DNA of 64,000 bases. It comes from Bifidobacterium pullorum subsp. saeculare (GTDB lineage: Bacteria > Actinomycetota > Actinomycetes > Actinomycetales > Bifidobacteriaceae). The notes beneath the pieces are model-generated. The model was not told where the DNA came from, ran no database searches, and was given only the letters and a program-made list of their open reading frames with translations. The stretch lies in assembly GCF_016899725.1 (NCBI RefSeq), contig NZ_JACLYU010000003.1:62001-126000 (forward strand). The letters run 5' to 3'. This document shows, piece after piece, positions 28,433 to 40,098 of the stretch (position 1 is its first letter; each line of letters starts with the position of its first letter). A program made the position numbers and the translations under genes.

Positions 28433-29687
28433 CGGTTTCCTCCTTGTGGTGGGATTGCAACAACCAGTGTAAGCCCCAGGCGGCGGCCACGGCCACGGCG
28501 CCGGCCAGCCAGGCGCAGGTCAGTCCGATGGCGGCGGTGCGTCCCACGGACTGGGTGGCGCGCATGACGACGACGCCGACATGCGCGAGATGCCCGGTGC
28601 CCAATCCCCCGTTGGACAGGGCGAAGATGGCGGACATGCCGACGGCCACCACGGCGGCGGCCAGGCAGAACGCGCCGGCTGGGTACGCCATCGCGAGCAC
28701 GGCGCGGCGGCCTTCGTCCCGGTCCGCTTTCCGCGGCGGCCGCAGGCGGAAGCCCTTCGGCAGGACGAGGACGAGCAGGCCGATGACGGCGGCCGTCACC
28801 GGCACGACGAGCTGGATGGCGATGCGCGCCCAGTCGGCCTCGACGGGGGCGGGCAGCAACGCGAACGCGGGCAGGGCGGGCAGGCCGTCGCCCTGCCCGC
28901 TCCACAGGGTGAACGTGGCGAGGTCGCCGATCGAGAAGCCGGCGCCAGCGCACCAGGAGACCGCCCAGATGGCCACGTTGGGCAGCCAGAACAGGGTGAT
29001 CAGGCTCATGAGCAGGCGCGAGCCGGTCTCCATGCCCTCGCTGTCGAACATCAGGGTCATGTCCTCGTGGCCGAGCACGATCCAGACGACGGCGGCCACC
29101 AGTCCCATCGCCAGCACCGTGGCGATCACGAGGCCTCCGGTGGCCAGTCCCAGCCCGATGGCCCGGCGCACCGGAGGCGAGACGTGGTCGCGCAGCCAGT
29201 CGACGGCCATGCGCGTGGCAGAGGAGCCGGGAAGGCCTCCCGCAGCATAGCCGAGCGCGAACACCAGCGCGCTCCTCGCGCCGATGACGGTGTTCTGGTC
29301 GAGGACCGCCAGCGTGGTGGCGTCGGCAAACGCGAGGTTCGCCGCCACCCAGACGATGATGCCGACGAGGAATCCGGGAAGGCTGGCGCCGAAGCGGCGC
29401 GTGACCTGGGCGATGAGCCCGACGAGCAGTCCGGTCAGGAGCAGCGGCATCAGGGTGAGCGTCACGGCGCCGAGCTTGAATCCGGTGCCCTGGGTGAGCA
29501 GGACCGCCGCCTCGGTCAGCGGCATCGTCAGGTCGGTGAGGGCGCCGCCGCCCTCCTCCATGGAGATGACGAGGAGGGTCAGGGCGATCAGGCAGCCGAT
29601 GGGCACGGCGAACACGGCCATCGCGACGATGGCCGTGCCCATACCCCTGAGGCAGTCGAGGATGCGGCGCTTCATGCGTGTGGGCAT
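28380..29687 (-). CDS. perM: DUF6350 / PerM-like polytopic membrane protein
   Basis: 435 residues with about ten hydrophobic helices. It sits between sucD and purH exactly as PerM (Rv0955) does in M. tuberculosis, where it supports cell division under stress and in persistence. Similarity is judged from layout, length and position, so the orthology is moderate. The C-terminus is hydrophilic ([17 protein letters not shown]) and its coding sequence overlaps the purH start by 53 bases. An alternative start at 29675 (MKRRIL) is possible. Confidence 0.78.
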   Translation of the reverse strand: MPTRMKRRILDCLRGMGTAIVAMAVFAVPIGCLIALTLLVISMEEGGGALTDLTMPLTEAAVLLTQGTGFKLGAVTLTLMPLLLTGLLVGLIAQVTRRFGASLPGFLVGIIVWVAANLAFADATTLAVLDQNTVIGARSALVFALGYAAGGLPGSSATRMAVDWLRDHVSPPVRRAIGLGLATGGLVIATVLAMGLVAAVVWIVLGHEDMTLMFDSEGMETGSRLLMSLITLFWLPNVAIWAVSWCAGAGFSIGDLATFTLWSGQGDGLPALPAFALLPAPVEADWARIAIQLVVPVTAAVIGLLVLVLPKGFRLRPPRKADRDEGRRAVLAMAYPAGAFCLAAAVVAVGMSAIFALSNGGLGTGHLAHVGVVVMRATQSVGRTAAIGLTCAWLAGAVAVAAAWGLHWLLQSHHKEETDDKHEPSDQAGSGIRLP

Positions 29688-29702
29688 GGCTCCGTGCGGC
29701 GC

Positions 29703-30626
29703 TCAGCCTTCGAGGCCGGCCAGCGTCTCGCGCATGAACGCCGCCGTCTGGCCGGGGGTGCGGCCGACGCGGATGCCGACCTTCTCCAGCGCTTCCTTTT
29801 TGTCCTGCGCGGTGCCCTTGCCTCCGGAGACGATGGCGCCGGCATGGCCCATCTGCTTGCCTTCGGGGGCGGTGAAGCCGGCGATGTAGGCGACGACGGG
29901 CTTGGTCATGTGCTCGGCGGCCCAGGCCGCGGCGTCCTGCTCGGCGGAGCCGCCGATCTCGCCGATCATCACGACGGCCTTGGTGGTCTCGTCGGCTTCG
30001 AAGGCCTGGAGGGCCTCCACCAGCGTGGTGCCGACGATCGGGTCGCCGCCGGCGCCGAGGCAGGCGGTGAAGCCGATGTCGCTCAGCTCGCCCATGAGCT
30101 GGTAGGTGAGCGTGCCGGACTTGGAGACCAGGCCGAGCGGGCCGCGGCCGACGATGCCGTCGGGGATGATGCCCAGGTTGCAGCCCTTGGCCTCCGGCGT
30201 AGAGGGCAGGGTGAGCAGGCCGGGGCAGTTGGGTCCGATGATGCGCGCGCCCCGGCGCTGGGCGAGCTCCACGAAGTAGGCGGAGTCGGCGACCGGGATG
30301 CCTTCGGTGATGACGACGATCAGCGTGATGCCGGCTTCGATGGCCTCGACGACCGCGTCCTTCGCGAAGCGCGGCGGCACAAAGACGACGGACGCGACGG
30401 CGCCGGTGACGGCCTTCGCCTCGGCGCAGTCGGCGAACACGTGGATGGTCGCGTCCTCGCCGTCACGGGCGGCGGGGAAGGTGACGTCGAGCCCGGCCTT
30501 GCGGGCGTTGACGCCGCCGACGATGTTGGTACCGGCCTTGAGCATGCGGGCGGTGTGCGTCATGCCCTGATGGCCGGTCATGCCCTGGACGATGACGGGC
30601 GCCCCGTCCTCGATGAACAACGTCAT
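29703..30626 (-). CDS. sucD: Succinate-CoA ligase (ADP-forming), alpha subunit
   Basis: Binds CoA and carries the phosphohistidine that shuttles phosphate in the reversible reaction succinyl-CoA + ADP + Pi to succinate + ATP + CoA. 307 residues. CoA-binding [15 protein letters not shown] lies near the start; the active histidine is in [13 protein letters not shown] near residue 248; IGPNCPGLL is in the middle. The start at 30626 has AAGGAGG and lies one base after the sucC stop. Bifidobacteria lack a full citric acid cycle, so the enzyme probably supplies succinyl-CoA rather than completing the cycle. Confidence 0.96.
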   Translation of the reverse strand: MTLFIEDGAPVIVQGMTGHQGMTHTARMLKAGTNIVGGVNARKAGLDVTFPAARDGEDATIHVFADCAEAKAVTGAVASVVFVPPRFAKDAVVEAIEAGITLIVVITEGIPVADSAYFVELAQRRGARIIGPNCPGLLTLPSTPEAKGCNLGIIPDGIVGRGPLGLVSKSGTLTYQLMGELSDIGFTACLGAGGDPIVGTTLVEALQAFEADETTKAVVMIGEIGGSAEQDAAAWAAEHMTKPVVAYIAGFTAPEGKQMGHAGAIVSGGKGTAQDKKEALEKVGIRVGRTPGQTAAFMRETLAGLEG

Positions 30627-30627
30627 G

Positions 30628-31821
30628 TCAGCGATCCTCCTTCGCCTCGGCGGCCAGCCTGGCCGATTCCTGCGCGGCCTGTTCCATCGTGTCGGCCACA
30701 TGCACGTTCGGGTTGTGCGAGGCGGCGAGGATCGCCAGGCCCTCGGCCGCGGCGTTGCCGTCGAAGCGGACGACGATGGGCTTGGCGCCGGCGATCTGGT
30801 CGAGCGCCTCCAGGATGCCCTTGGCCACCTGCTCGCAGGAGGTGATGCCGCCGTACACGTTGATGAACACGCTTCGGACCTGCGGGTCGCTCATCACGAT
30901 CTCGAGGCTGGCGGCCATGACCTCGGCCGAGGCGCCGCCGCCGATGTCGAGGAAGTTGGCCGGCTTGACGCCGGTGCCCTGCTCCTCGCCGGCGCCGGAC
31001 ACGGCGTCGAGGGAGCTCATGACCAGACCGGCGCCGTTGCCGATCACGCCGACCTCGCCGTGCAGATGCACGTAGTGCAGGCCGTGCTCCTTGGCGCGCA
31101 GCTCGAACGGGTCGCCGGAGCGGGCGTCGGCGAAGCGCTTCCAGCCGTCGTGGCGGAAGGCAGCGTTGTCGTCGAGGGAGATCTTCGCGTCAAGCGCGCA
31201 CAACGTCTTCGAGGCCTCGTCGTCCGGGTCGCCAATCTTGGCCAGCGGGTTGATCTCGACGAGCGTGGCGTCGTTCTCCTTGAAGCAGCGCCACATCCTG
31301 AGCAGGATCTGCGCGGCCTGCTCCACGTCGGCGTGGTAGAAGCCGATCTCACGGGCCATCGCGCGCGCCGCCTCGATGTCGAAGTCACCCAACGCCTCGA
31401 TGTGCAGGCGCTTGACGGCCTCGGGATGTTCCTTGGCGATCGCCTCGACCTCGGTGCCGCCGTTGGCGGTGGCGAGCACGTCGAAGTCACGCGAGGCGCG
31501 GTCCACGGAGATCGACACATAGTATTCGTGGAGCACGTTCTTGGCCTCGGCCACGAGCACGCCGGACACCTTGTGCCCGTGGATGGTCATCGGCAGGATC
31601 TCCTCGGCCTTGAGCACGGCGTCGTCGCGGTCCTTGGCGAGCTTGACGCCGCCGGCCTGGCCACGGTGGCCGATCTTGACCTGCGCCTTGATGACGCAGG
31701 GGTAGCCGATCCTGTCGGCCGCCTCGGCGACCTCGTGGGAGTTCTGCGCGTAGATGCCCTCCGGGGTGGGGATGCCCTGCTCGGCGAGCAGCTCGCGCGC
31801 CTGGTATTCGTACAGATCCAT
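30628..31821 (-). CDS. sucC: Succinate-CoA ligase (ADP-forming), beta subunit
   Basis: Partner of SucD; the ATP-grasp N-terminal half binds nucleotide and succinate. 397 residues starting [18 protein letters not shown] at 31821, with AAGGAG upstream (an in-frame ATG 23 codons earlier has none). Features include [28 protein letters not shown] (metal site), and [12 protein letters not shown] with [12 protein letters not shown] in the C-terminal CoA-ligase domain. The usual hydrophobic residues around the nucleotide site give no clear call on ADP versus GDP preference. It forms an operon with sucD. Confidence 0.96.
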   Translation of the reverse strand: MDLYEYQARELLAEQGIPTPEGIYAQNSHEVAEAADRIGYPCVIKAQVKIGHRGQAGGVKLAKDRDDAVLKAEEILPMTIHGHKVSGVLVAEAKNVLHEYYVSISVDRASRDFDVLATANGGTEVEAIAKEHPEAVKRLHIEALGDFDIEAARAMAREIGFYHADVEQAAQILLRMWRCFKENDATLVEINPLAKIGDPDDEASKTLCALDAKISLDDNAAFRHDGWKRFADARSGDPFELRAKEHGLHYVHLHGEVGVIGNGAGLVMSSLDAVSGAGEEQGTGVKPANFLDIGGGASAEVMAASLEIVMSDPQVRSVFINVYGGITSCEQVAKGILEALDQIAGAKPIVVRFDGNAAAEGLAILAASHNPNVHVADTMEQAAQESARLAAEAKEDR

Positions 31822-31900
31822 GGAATGTTCTCCTTGTGCCGATCTGTGTGCGTGGGTGAAAAGCGGTTGGATTGTGGGAAACTTTGCCACCGATAGCGTA

Positions 31901-31928
31901 ACGCCGGACGAGGGTGGTCGTCCGGCGT
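31901..31928 (-). terminator. Hairpin downstream of apt
   Basis: ACGCCGGACGA (31901-31911) pairs perfectly with TCGTCCGGCGT (31918-31928), loop of six bases, 30 bases after the apt stop. It separates the apt end of the ruv-yajC-apt run from sucC. Confidence 0.75.
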
Positions 31929-31957
31929 CGTCTCGAATGACAGCCAGTGGCCGTCGC

Positions 31958-32539
31958 TCAGGCGGGCATCGTCACCAACGTGGCGACGGGGGCCCCGCCG
32001 AGTTTCGCGGCGCCGTCGAGGCCGTCGAGGCCCATGACGAACTCGAAGCCCGCGACGGTGCCGCCCGCGCGGCGCACCAGGTCGGCGGCCGCCTTGGAGG
32101 AGCCACCGGTGGCGATGAGGTCGTCGACGACAAGCACGCGGTCGCCGGGCTTGACGGCGCCGACCTCGATCTCGATGCGCTCGGTGCCGTATTCGAGCTG
32201 GTAGTCCTCGCCGATGGTGGCGGTGGGCAGCTTGCCAGCCTTGCGCACGGCGACGAAGCCCTTGCCCAGGCGCGCCGCGAGGGCAGGGCCGAAGAGGAAG
32301 CCTCGCGCCTCGAGGGCGGCGACGGTGTCGAAGTCGGCGGCGTCGACCGGCAGCGCGGCGACAAGCGCGTCCATGAGGATCCTCAGCCCCTTCGGATCAG
32401 CGAACACCGGGATGAAGTCGCGGAAGAGGATGCCCTCCTTCGGAAAGCCCGGGATGGTGCCGATGAGGGAGACCAGATACTCGGCATCGGCGGCGCCGAC
32501 CTTGGCCAGGTCCTTGATGACGATGTCGGTGGAGGCCAT
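31958..32539 (-). CDS. apt: Adenine phosphoribosyltransferase
   Basis: Salvages adenine with PRPP to give AMP. 193 residues. The PRPP-binding motif VLVVDDLIATGGS is at about 125-137, with the adenine-site region GFLFGPALAARLG and the flexible loop EYGTERIEIE. I chose the ATG at 32539 (MASTDIVI); a GTG at 32557 overlapping the yajC stop (GTGA) is an alternative adding six residues. It follows yajC directly. The order ruvCAB-yajC-apt resembles the ruvCAB-(secDF)-apt-rel cluster of other Actinobacteria with secD, secF and rel missing from this spot. Confidence 0.94.
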   Translation of the reverse strand: MASTDIVIKDLAKVGAADAEYLVSLIGTIPGFPKEGILFRDFIPVFADPKGLRILMDALVAALPVDAADFDTVAALEARGFLFGPALAARLGKGFVAVRKAGKLPTATIGEDYQLEYGTERIEIEVGAVKPGDRVLVVDDLIATGGSSKAAADLVRRAGGTVAGFEFVMGLDGLDGAAKLGGAPVATLVTMPA

Positions 32540-32553
32540 GGCTGTCACGTCGC

Positions 32554-32988
32554 TCACTTGGCGGCCTGGGCGGTCTCGCCCTCGGCGGCCTCGGCACCGG
32601 CGGACTGGCCGGCCTCGGCGGATTCGATGGCGTCGATCGGCTTCTGGGCCTCGTCGCCGGCCTCGGTGGGCTGCTGCTCGGGCAGCGGGTTGCCGTTCTC
32701 GTCCACCTCGTCATCGGAGATGAAGGCCGGGCGGATGTATTCCTTGGAGATGGCGTTGAAGCTGAAGCGCAGCTGGGAGCCCTCGGAGTCGATGACGATC
32801 TCCTCGTACTGGGTGTCCACGGACACGACCTTGCCGATCACGCCGCCGATGGTGATGACCTCGGTGCCGGGCTGCAGGTTGGCACGGAAGTCCTGACGGG
32901 CCTGCTGCTGCTGCTTGGCCTTCTTCGACTGCCACCACATCATGCCGCCCATGACGACGACGATCACGACGAGAAAGATGATATCCAA
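32554..32988 (-). CDS. yajC: Preprotein translocase accessory subunit YajC
   Basis: 144 residues: one N-terminal membrane helix (IIFLVVIVVVMGGMMWW), a basic QSKKAKQQQQARQDF segment, the YajC core (LQPGTEVITIGGVIGKVVSV) and an acidic, Glu/Ala/Gln-rich C-terminal tail of about 50 residues. It assists the SecDF-YajC part of the Sec translocon. secD and secF do not follow it in this window, unlike the usual actinobacterial order. It lies 74 bases after ruvB. Confidence 0.92.
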   Translation of the reverse strand: MDIIFLVVIVVVMGGMMWWQSKKAKQQQQARQDFRANLQPGTEVITIGGVIGKVVSVDTQYEEIVIDSEGSQLRFSFNAISKEYIRPAFISDDEVDENGNPLPEQQPTEAGDEAQKPIDAIESAEAGQSAGAEAAEGETAQAAK

Positions 32989-33062
32989 GGGAACTCCTTA
33001 TGACGGCGTTACGGTTGCCTGCGGCGGCGCGGATGCAGGGCATGCCGCCGCCCCTGAGCAGT

Positions 33063-34139
<1,077 letters not shown>

Positions 34140-34147
34140 CGGTCATC

Positions 34148-34783
34148 TCACCTTCCGCGGTCGAGGGAGGTCAGGGCGAGCTTGAGCACGCGGGGCACGT
34201 CCTCGGCGGCCAGCGGCGTAAGCACGTGGTTCGCCTCGATGGCCTGGCGCACGGCGTGCTCGGCGTCCTGCTGGCGCCAGCCCAGGGACATGAGGCCCTC
34301 CACCACCTGGATGGCGCCGGTGTCCTCCGGCGGGCGCGCCTCGGCGGCCATGGCGCCGGGGGCGGCGGCCTCATCCAGCGCGTCGAGGTCGATGGAGCCC
34401 TTGAGTTCGAGGATGATCTTCTGTGCGCCCTTGCGGCCCAGGCCCGGAGCCTTGGCGAGGGCGGCGGCGTCGTTGTCGGCCACGGCCTTGGCGAGGGCCG
34501 TGGGCTGGAGCGTGGAGAGCAGCGAGAGCGCGACCTTCGGGCCGATGCCCGAGACCTTCTGCAGCTGCAGGAACATGCGCTTGGCGGCGGGTTCTAGGAA
34601 GCCGTACAGCGTGATCGCGTCCTGGGAGACGGCCAGCGAGGTGTGCACGGTCGTCTCCTGGCCGGCGTGCAGGCGGGTCAGGTCGCTGGCCGGCATGCGC
34701 ACCTCGTAGCCGACCGGTCCGGCGAGGATGAGCGCGGCCGCCGTGTCCACGGCCTCGACCGTGCCTTTGATCATTCCTATCAT
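34148..34783 (-). CDS. ruvA: Holliday junction DNA-binding protein RuvA
   Basis: Tetrameric junction-binding subunit that loads RuvB. 211 residues: an N-terminal OB fold ([20 protein letters not shown]), two helix-hairpin-helix motifs ([14 protein letters not shown] and [17 protein letters not shown]), an Ala/Pro-rich linker and the C-terminal RuvB-binding domain ([22 protein letters not shown]). ATGA overlap with ruvC at 34780-34783. A LexA box lies 12 to 29 bases upstream within ruvC, giving this gene and ruvB a probable second, damage-inducible promoter. Confidence 0.97.
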   Translation of the reverse strand: MIGMIKGTVEAVDTAAALILAGPVGYEVRMPASDLTRLHAGQETTVHTSLAVSQDAITLYGFLEPAAKRMFLQLQKVSGIGPKVALSLLSTLQPTALAKAVADNDAAALAKAPGLGRKGAQKIILELKGSIDLDALDEAAAPGAMAAEARPPEDTGAIQVVEGLMSLGWRQQDAEHAVRQAIEANHVLTPLAAEDVPRVLKLALTSLDRGR

Positions 34784-35460
34784 CGCGACTCACTTTCGAA
34801 CGCTTGTTCGAACCAGTGTAGCTGAGGGACGGGCGGCAGCGGCGCCCACGGGGTGTCGGGCGCCGCTGCCGCCCGGGCGCACATGCCCCGGTCCGTGCCG
34901 CGGCGGCGGGATGCCTTCTGCGCCGCCACTGCCCATTGGCGCTGAGCAGCGGTCAGATGCTGCTCGCGTTCGCCGCCCTGCAGGGCGCCGGCGGGGCGCA
35001 GCGCATGGCAGATGGCCAGTGCCAGCGCGTCGGCGGCGTCGGCGGGCTTGGGCATCATGTTGAGCCCCAGCACGCGGGCGACCATGCGTTCGACCTGCAC
35101 CTTCTGGGCCTGGCCGTTGCCGGTGATCGCCAGCTTCGCCTCGGTGGGCGTGTGCAGCGCGACGGGGATGCCGCGCTGGGCGGCGGCGAGCATCGCCATG
35201 CCGGCGGCCTGCGCGGTGCCGAGCACGGTGTTGCGGTTCGCCTGGGCGAACACGCGTTCGATGGACACCGCGTCCGGCAGGAAGCGGTCCATCTTCCCGG
35301 CGAGCCCGTCGTAGATGGCCTTGAGCCGCAGGTCCTGGCTCATGTCCGGCGAGGATCGCACCACGTCCACGTGGATAAACGAAAGCCGGCGGTGTGCGCC
35401 GGCTTCGATCACGCCGACCCCGCAGCGGGTGAGCCCGGGGTCGACGCCGAGGATGATCAC
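34780..35460 (-). CDS. ruvC: Holliday junction resolvase RuvC with C-terminal extension
   Basis: Cuts Holliday junctions symmetrically. 226 residues, longer than the ~173 of E. coli. The four acidic catalytic positions are visible: Asp7 in GVDPG, Glu in SIERVFA, and the Asp pair in [15 protein letters not shown]. After that comes a ~65-residue Arg/Ala-rich extension ending [14 protein letters not shown] start is at 35460, with GAGGAG upstream, seven bases after yebC. The last codons carry a perfect LexA palindrome. Confidence 0.96.
   Translation of the reverse strand: MIILGVDPGLTRCGVGVIEAGAHRRLSFIHVDVVRSSPDMSQDLRLKAIYDGLAGKMDRFLPDAVSIERVFAQANRNTVLGTAQAAGMAMLAAAQRGIPVALHTPTEAKLAITGNGQAQKVQVERMVARVLGLNMMPKPADAADALALAICHALRPAGALQGGEREQHLTAAQRQWAVAAQKASRRRGTDRGMCARAAAAPDTPWAPLPPVPQLHWFEQAFESESR
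34795..34812 (-). promoter_or_regulatory. LexA (SOS) box within the end of ruvC, ahead of ruvAB
   Basis: TTCGAACGCTTGTTCGAA is a perfect palindrome of the actinobacterial/Gram-positive LexA type (CGAAC-N4-GTTCG). It lies inside the last codons of ruvC and 12 bases before the ruvA start. Confidence 0.8.
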
Positions 35461-35467
35461 CTTGGTG

Positions 35468-36223
35468 TCACTCCTCGTCCAGCTGTTCCATGACCTCGTC
35501 GGAGGCGGTCCAGTTGGCGTAGATGTTCTGCACGTCGTCGAGGTCGTCGAGGGCGTCGATGAGCTTGTTCACCTTGCGGGCGTCCTCGAGCGAGAGATCG
35601 ATCTCGTTCTTCGGGGCCATGACCAGGTCGGCGGACTCGTACTCGAAGCCGGCGTCGACCAGGGCCTGGCGCACGGCATGCACGTCGGACGGAGCGGTGA
35701 CGACGACGTACATCTCGCCCTCGTCGCGCACATCCTCGGCGCCGGCCTCGGCGGCCTTCTCGAAGAGGTCGTCGAAGTCCACGCCCTCGGCCTTGATGGC
35801 GATCTCGCCCTTGCGCTCGAAGTTGAAGGACACGGAGCCGGTGGTGGCCAGGCTGCCGCCGTTCTTGCCCAGGGTGGAACGCACCTCGGCGGCCGCGCGG
35901 TTGCGGTTGTCGGTCAGACACTCGATGATCAGGCCCACGCCGGCCGGCGCGTAGCCCTCGTACACGATGTCCTCGTAGGACTTGCCGCCGGCTTCCTCGC
36001 CGGAGCCGCGCTTGACGGCGCGCTTGATGTTGTCGGCGGGCATGGAGGCCTTCTTGGCCTTGTAGATCGCATCGAACAGCGACGGGTTGCCGTCGGGGTC
36101 GCCGCCGCCCATGCGGGCCGCGATCTCGATGTTCTTGATGAGCTTGGCGAACAGCTTGCCGCGCTTGGCGTCGATGGCGGCCTTCTTATGCTTCGTGGTG
36201 GCCCACTTGGAATGTCCCGACAT
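35468..36223 (-). CDS. yebC: YebC/PmpR-family protein
   Basis: 251 residues of the widespread YebC/TACO1 family: [32 protein letters not shown] at the start, [18 protein letters not shown], and an acidic C-terminal domain. Members are described either as transcriptional regulators (one represses ruvC-type or quorum genes in Gram-negatives) or as translation factors that relieve ribosome stalling at proline runs. It lies just upstream of ruvC and is co-transcribed with the ruv genes, as in many bacteria. TGGAGAC precedes the ATG. Confidence 0.95.
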   Translation of the reverse strand: MSGHSKWATTKHKKAAIDAKRGKLFAKLIKNIEIAARMGGGDPDGNPSLFDAIYKAKKASMPADNIKRAVKRGSGEEAGGKSYEDIVYEGYAPAGVGLIIECLTDNRNRAAAEVRSTLGKNGGSLATTGSVSFNFERKGEIAIKAEGVDFDDLFEKAAEAGAEDVRDEGEMYVVVTAPSDVHAVRQALVDAGFEYESADLVMAPKNEIDLSLEDARKVNKLIDALDDLDDVQNIYANWTASDEVMEQLDEE

Positions 36224-36310
36224 GTTGTCTCCATTCAGGATTGACGATTAAGGCAAACAGAGTTGAGTTTATGCCGATTCTGAGACATTGCGCCTCTTCA
36301 CGGCCACAAG

Positions 36311-36382
36311 GGGGCCGCGCCGTGGGATGGCGCGGCCCCTGGTCGCAGTCCGCCCGGCCCTAGCCCGGGCCGGGCGGACTGC
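36311..36382 (-). terminator. Two consecutive strong hairpins downstream of thrS
   Basis: GGGGCCGCGCC (36311-36321) pairs with GGCGCGGCCCC (36329-36339), and GCAGTCCGCCCGGCCC (36345-36360) pairs with GGGCCGGGCGGACTGC (36367-36382). Both stems are perfect (11 and 16 bp). They lie between the thrS stop and yebC. Confidence 0.85.
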
Positions 36383-36399
36383 GGGGCGCCGGACTGGCG

Positions 36400-38460
<2,061 letters not shown>

Positions 38461-38579
38461 GATGTGGTGTCCTTTGCTATCTGGACCCGCGTTACCAATG
38501 TGCAGGTCGGGACTGGTTGAACGGGCCCAAGGATAGGCCCGCGCGGGGACAAGGGCGGATCCGCCCTCGGCAACGGAAA

Positions 38580-38601
38580 AACCCGCCGTTTCCGGCGGGT
38601 T
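38580..38601 (-). terminator. Rho-independent terminator of the tRNA array
   Basis: AACCCGCCG (38580-38588) pairs with CGGCGGGTT (38593-38601) around a GAAA tetraloop on the minus strand, followed by a T-tract. It ends the tRNA cluster. Confidence 0.88.
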
Positions 38602-38608
38602 TCTGCTC

Positions 38609-38684
38609 TGGAGCGGACAACGGGACTCGAACCCGCGGTCTCAACCTTGGCAAGGTTGCGCTTTACCAACTAAGCTATGTCCGC
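38609..38684 (-). tRNA. tRNA-Gly (anticodon GCC), copy 1
   Basis: Cloverleaf on the minus strand with acceptor GCGGACA/TGTCCGC, anticodon loop TTGCCAA, T arm GCGGGTTCGAGTCCCGT, and CCA encoded at 38609-38611. Identical in body to the copies at 39189 and 39853. Confidence 0.95.
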
Positions 38685-38721
38685 ATATGTGTCGTGAACC
38701 ACGGGGAGCACATGGCTCCTG

Positions 38722-38794
38722 TGGGCGATGTAGGAATCGAACCTACGACCCCTTCGGTGTGAACGAAGTGCGCTAGCCGCTGCGCCAATCGCCC
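38722..38794 (-). tRNA. tRNA-Val (anticodon CAC), copy 1
   Basis: Acceptor GGGCGAT/ATCGCCC, anticodon stem CTTCG/CGAAG with loop TTCACAC, T arm GTAGGTTCGATTCCTAC. CCA not encoded. Identical to the copy at 39301. Confidence 0.95.
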
Positions 38795-39115
38795 GTGAAT
38801 TGCTTGATTCACGACTCTGTTCTGTTATCGCCGCCTGCCGTTCCGCGGTGCGGTGCGCCAGGCAACGAGTAGGCATATTACACACATGTCATTTGCCTGC
38901 GCAAGTCGGCATGGCCTGCATCCGGCGCAATCCGCGCCATCACGCCGTTTTCACGGCGTGTCGGCCACGGCTCCGCATGCGCGCGGGGCGCGGCTGGGTG
39001 CCCCTGGCCGCGCAGGTCCCGCCACCGCGGGGCTTCCGCGCTCTTCTCCCCCGTCCGGGCGGCAACACACGGCGAGGCCCCCGGTTCCGCATGGGAACCG
39101 GGGGCCTCGTAAGGG
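38795..39115. other. Spacer between tRNA modules
   Basis: No gene is seen in this 320-base spacer. Its only clear structure is the 15-bp hairpin at 39074-39108. Confidence 0.6.
39074..39108 (-). terminator. Strong hairpin after tRNA-Val(GAC) copy 1
   Basis: GAGGCCCCCGGTTCC (39074-39088) pairs perfectly over 15 bp with GGAACCGGGGGCCTC (39094-39108), loop of five, directly after the tRNA. No T-run follows. Confidence 0.7.
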
Positions 39116-39187
39116 TGGGCGATACAAGATTCGAACTTGTGACCCCTTCCGTGTCAGGGAAGTGCGCTACCTCTGCGCCAACCGCCC
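39116..39187 (-). tRNA. tRNA-Val (anticodon GAC), copy 1
   Basis: Acceptor GGGCGGT/ATCGCCC (one G-U pair), anticodon stem CTTCC/GGAAG with loop CTGACAC, T arm ACAAGTTCGAATCTTGT. CCA not encoded (CCC follows). Confidence 0.94.
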
Positions 39188-39188
39188 G

Positions 39189-39264
39189 TGGAGCGGACAA
39201 CGGGACTCGAACCCGCGGTCTCAACCTTGGCAAGGTTGCGCTTTACCAACTAAGCTATGTCCGC
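39189..39264 (-). tRNA. tRNA-Gly (anticodon GCC), copy 2
   Basis: Same sequence as copy 1, CCA encoded at 39189-39191. Separated from tRNA-Val(GAC) by a single base, so the two are cut from one precursor. Confidence 0.95.
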
Positions 39265-39300
39265 AATCGATCCGTGGACCGCGGAGCCTTATGGCTCCGG

Positions 39301-39373
39301 TGGGCGATGTAGGAATCGAACCTACGACCCCTTCGGTGTGAACGAAGTGCGCTAGCCGCTGCGCCAATCGCCC
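39301..39373 (-). tRNA. tRNA-Val (anticodon CAC), copy 2
   Basis: Same sequence as the copy at 38722; CCA not encoded. It heads the middle module Val(CAC)-Gly-Val(GAC). Confidence 0.95.
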
Positions 39374-39604
39374 GTTCTGGGTGCGTTCCACGGAATCTCT
39401 GTTCAGTTATCGCCCCGCGAGGGACCTGAGGAATATTACCGAGTGCCGGTGGATTTGTGAAATCACGGCGCGTCGCGTTGTGCGGCAAGCCCTCGCGGGC
39501 ATGCCGACGCCCCTGGCGTCCTTGGCCGCAAGAGGTCCGCCGCCGGCGTCGTCCGGGGCCCAGCGGGAGGCCCGGCAGGAACGTCGGCCGCGTGGCATAC
39601 AACA

Positions 39605-39637
39605 AAGCCCCTGGCTCCTCAGGGGAACCAGGGGCTT
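39605..39637 (-). terminator. Hairpin with T-rich tail after tRNA-Val(GAC) copy 2
   Basis: AAGCCCCTGG (39605-39614) pairs with CCAGGGGCTT (39628-39637); on the minus strand TTTGTTG follows. It lies between the first and second tRNA modules. Confidence 0.78.
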
Positions 39638-39642
39638 AACAA

Positions 39643-39717
39643 TGGTGGGCGATACAAGATTCGAACTTGTGACCCCTTCCGTGTCAGGGAAGTGCGCTAC
39701 CTCTGCGCCAACCGCCC
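39643..39717 (-). tRNA. tRNA-Val (anticodon GAC), copy 2
   Basis: Same body as the copy at 39116 but with an encoded CCA (39643-39645). Confidence 0.94.
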
Positions 39718-39754
39718 GGGTCGTATGGCCCGCGGATCGCTCCGCAGGTCCGAG

Positions 39755-39825
39755 AGGTGGGTACGAGAGTCGAACTCGTCTATACGGCTTTGCAGGCCGC
39801 TGCCTAACCGCTTGGCTAACCCACC
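39755..39825 (-). tRNA. tRNA-Cys (anticodon GCA)
   Basis: Acceptor GGTGGGT/ACCCACC, anticodon stem CGGC/GCCG with loop CTGCAAA, T arm ACGAGTTCGACTCTCGT. CCA not encoded. Only one copy in the array. Confidence 0.95.
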
Positions 39826-39852
39826 GTAGGTCGTGCGACTCGTCGGACCTAG

Positions 39853-39925
39853 AGCGGACAACGGGACTCGAACCCGCGGTCTCAACCTTGGCAAGGTTGC
39901 GCTTTACCAACTAAGCTATGTCCGC
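39853..39925 (-). tRNA. tRNA-Gly (anticodon GCC), copy 3
   Basis: Same body as copies 1 and 2 but CCA is not encoded here. First tRNA of the array, downstream of the candidate promoter at 39968-39995. Confidence 0.95.
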
Positions 39926-39967
39926 AGTGGCTTTCCAGCAGAGGTGTCCGCCGGAGCACGAGTGATT

Positions 39968-39995
39968 ACTATACTCATCTCGCTGAGCTCCGCAA
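39968..39995 (-). promoter_or_regulatory. Candidate sigma-70-type promoter of the tRNA array
   Basis: On the minus strand TTGCGG (39995-39990) and TATAGT (39973-39968) are separated by 16 bases, about 43 bases ahead of the first tRNA. Confidence 0.5.
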
Positions 39996-40098
39996 CCCTC
40001 GGCGTGTCGCTCTCTCTGATGGCCTACGGCAGCCCCCGTCTGCGCCCCCTCTTGCCGAGGGCGAAGCAGGGCTCCCGCCCCTTGGCGCACCGGTTACG

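Noticed and set aside
38461-38576. Possible T-box leader of thrS
   Set aside because: The 115 bases upstream contain no T-box core sequence or specifier-type structure that I can see.
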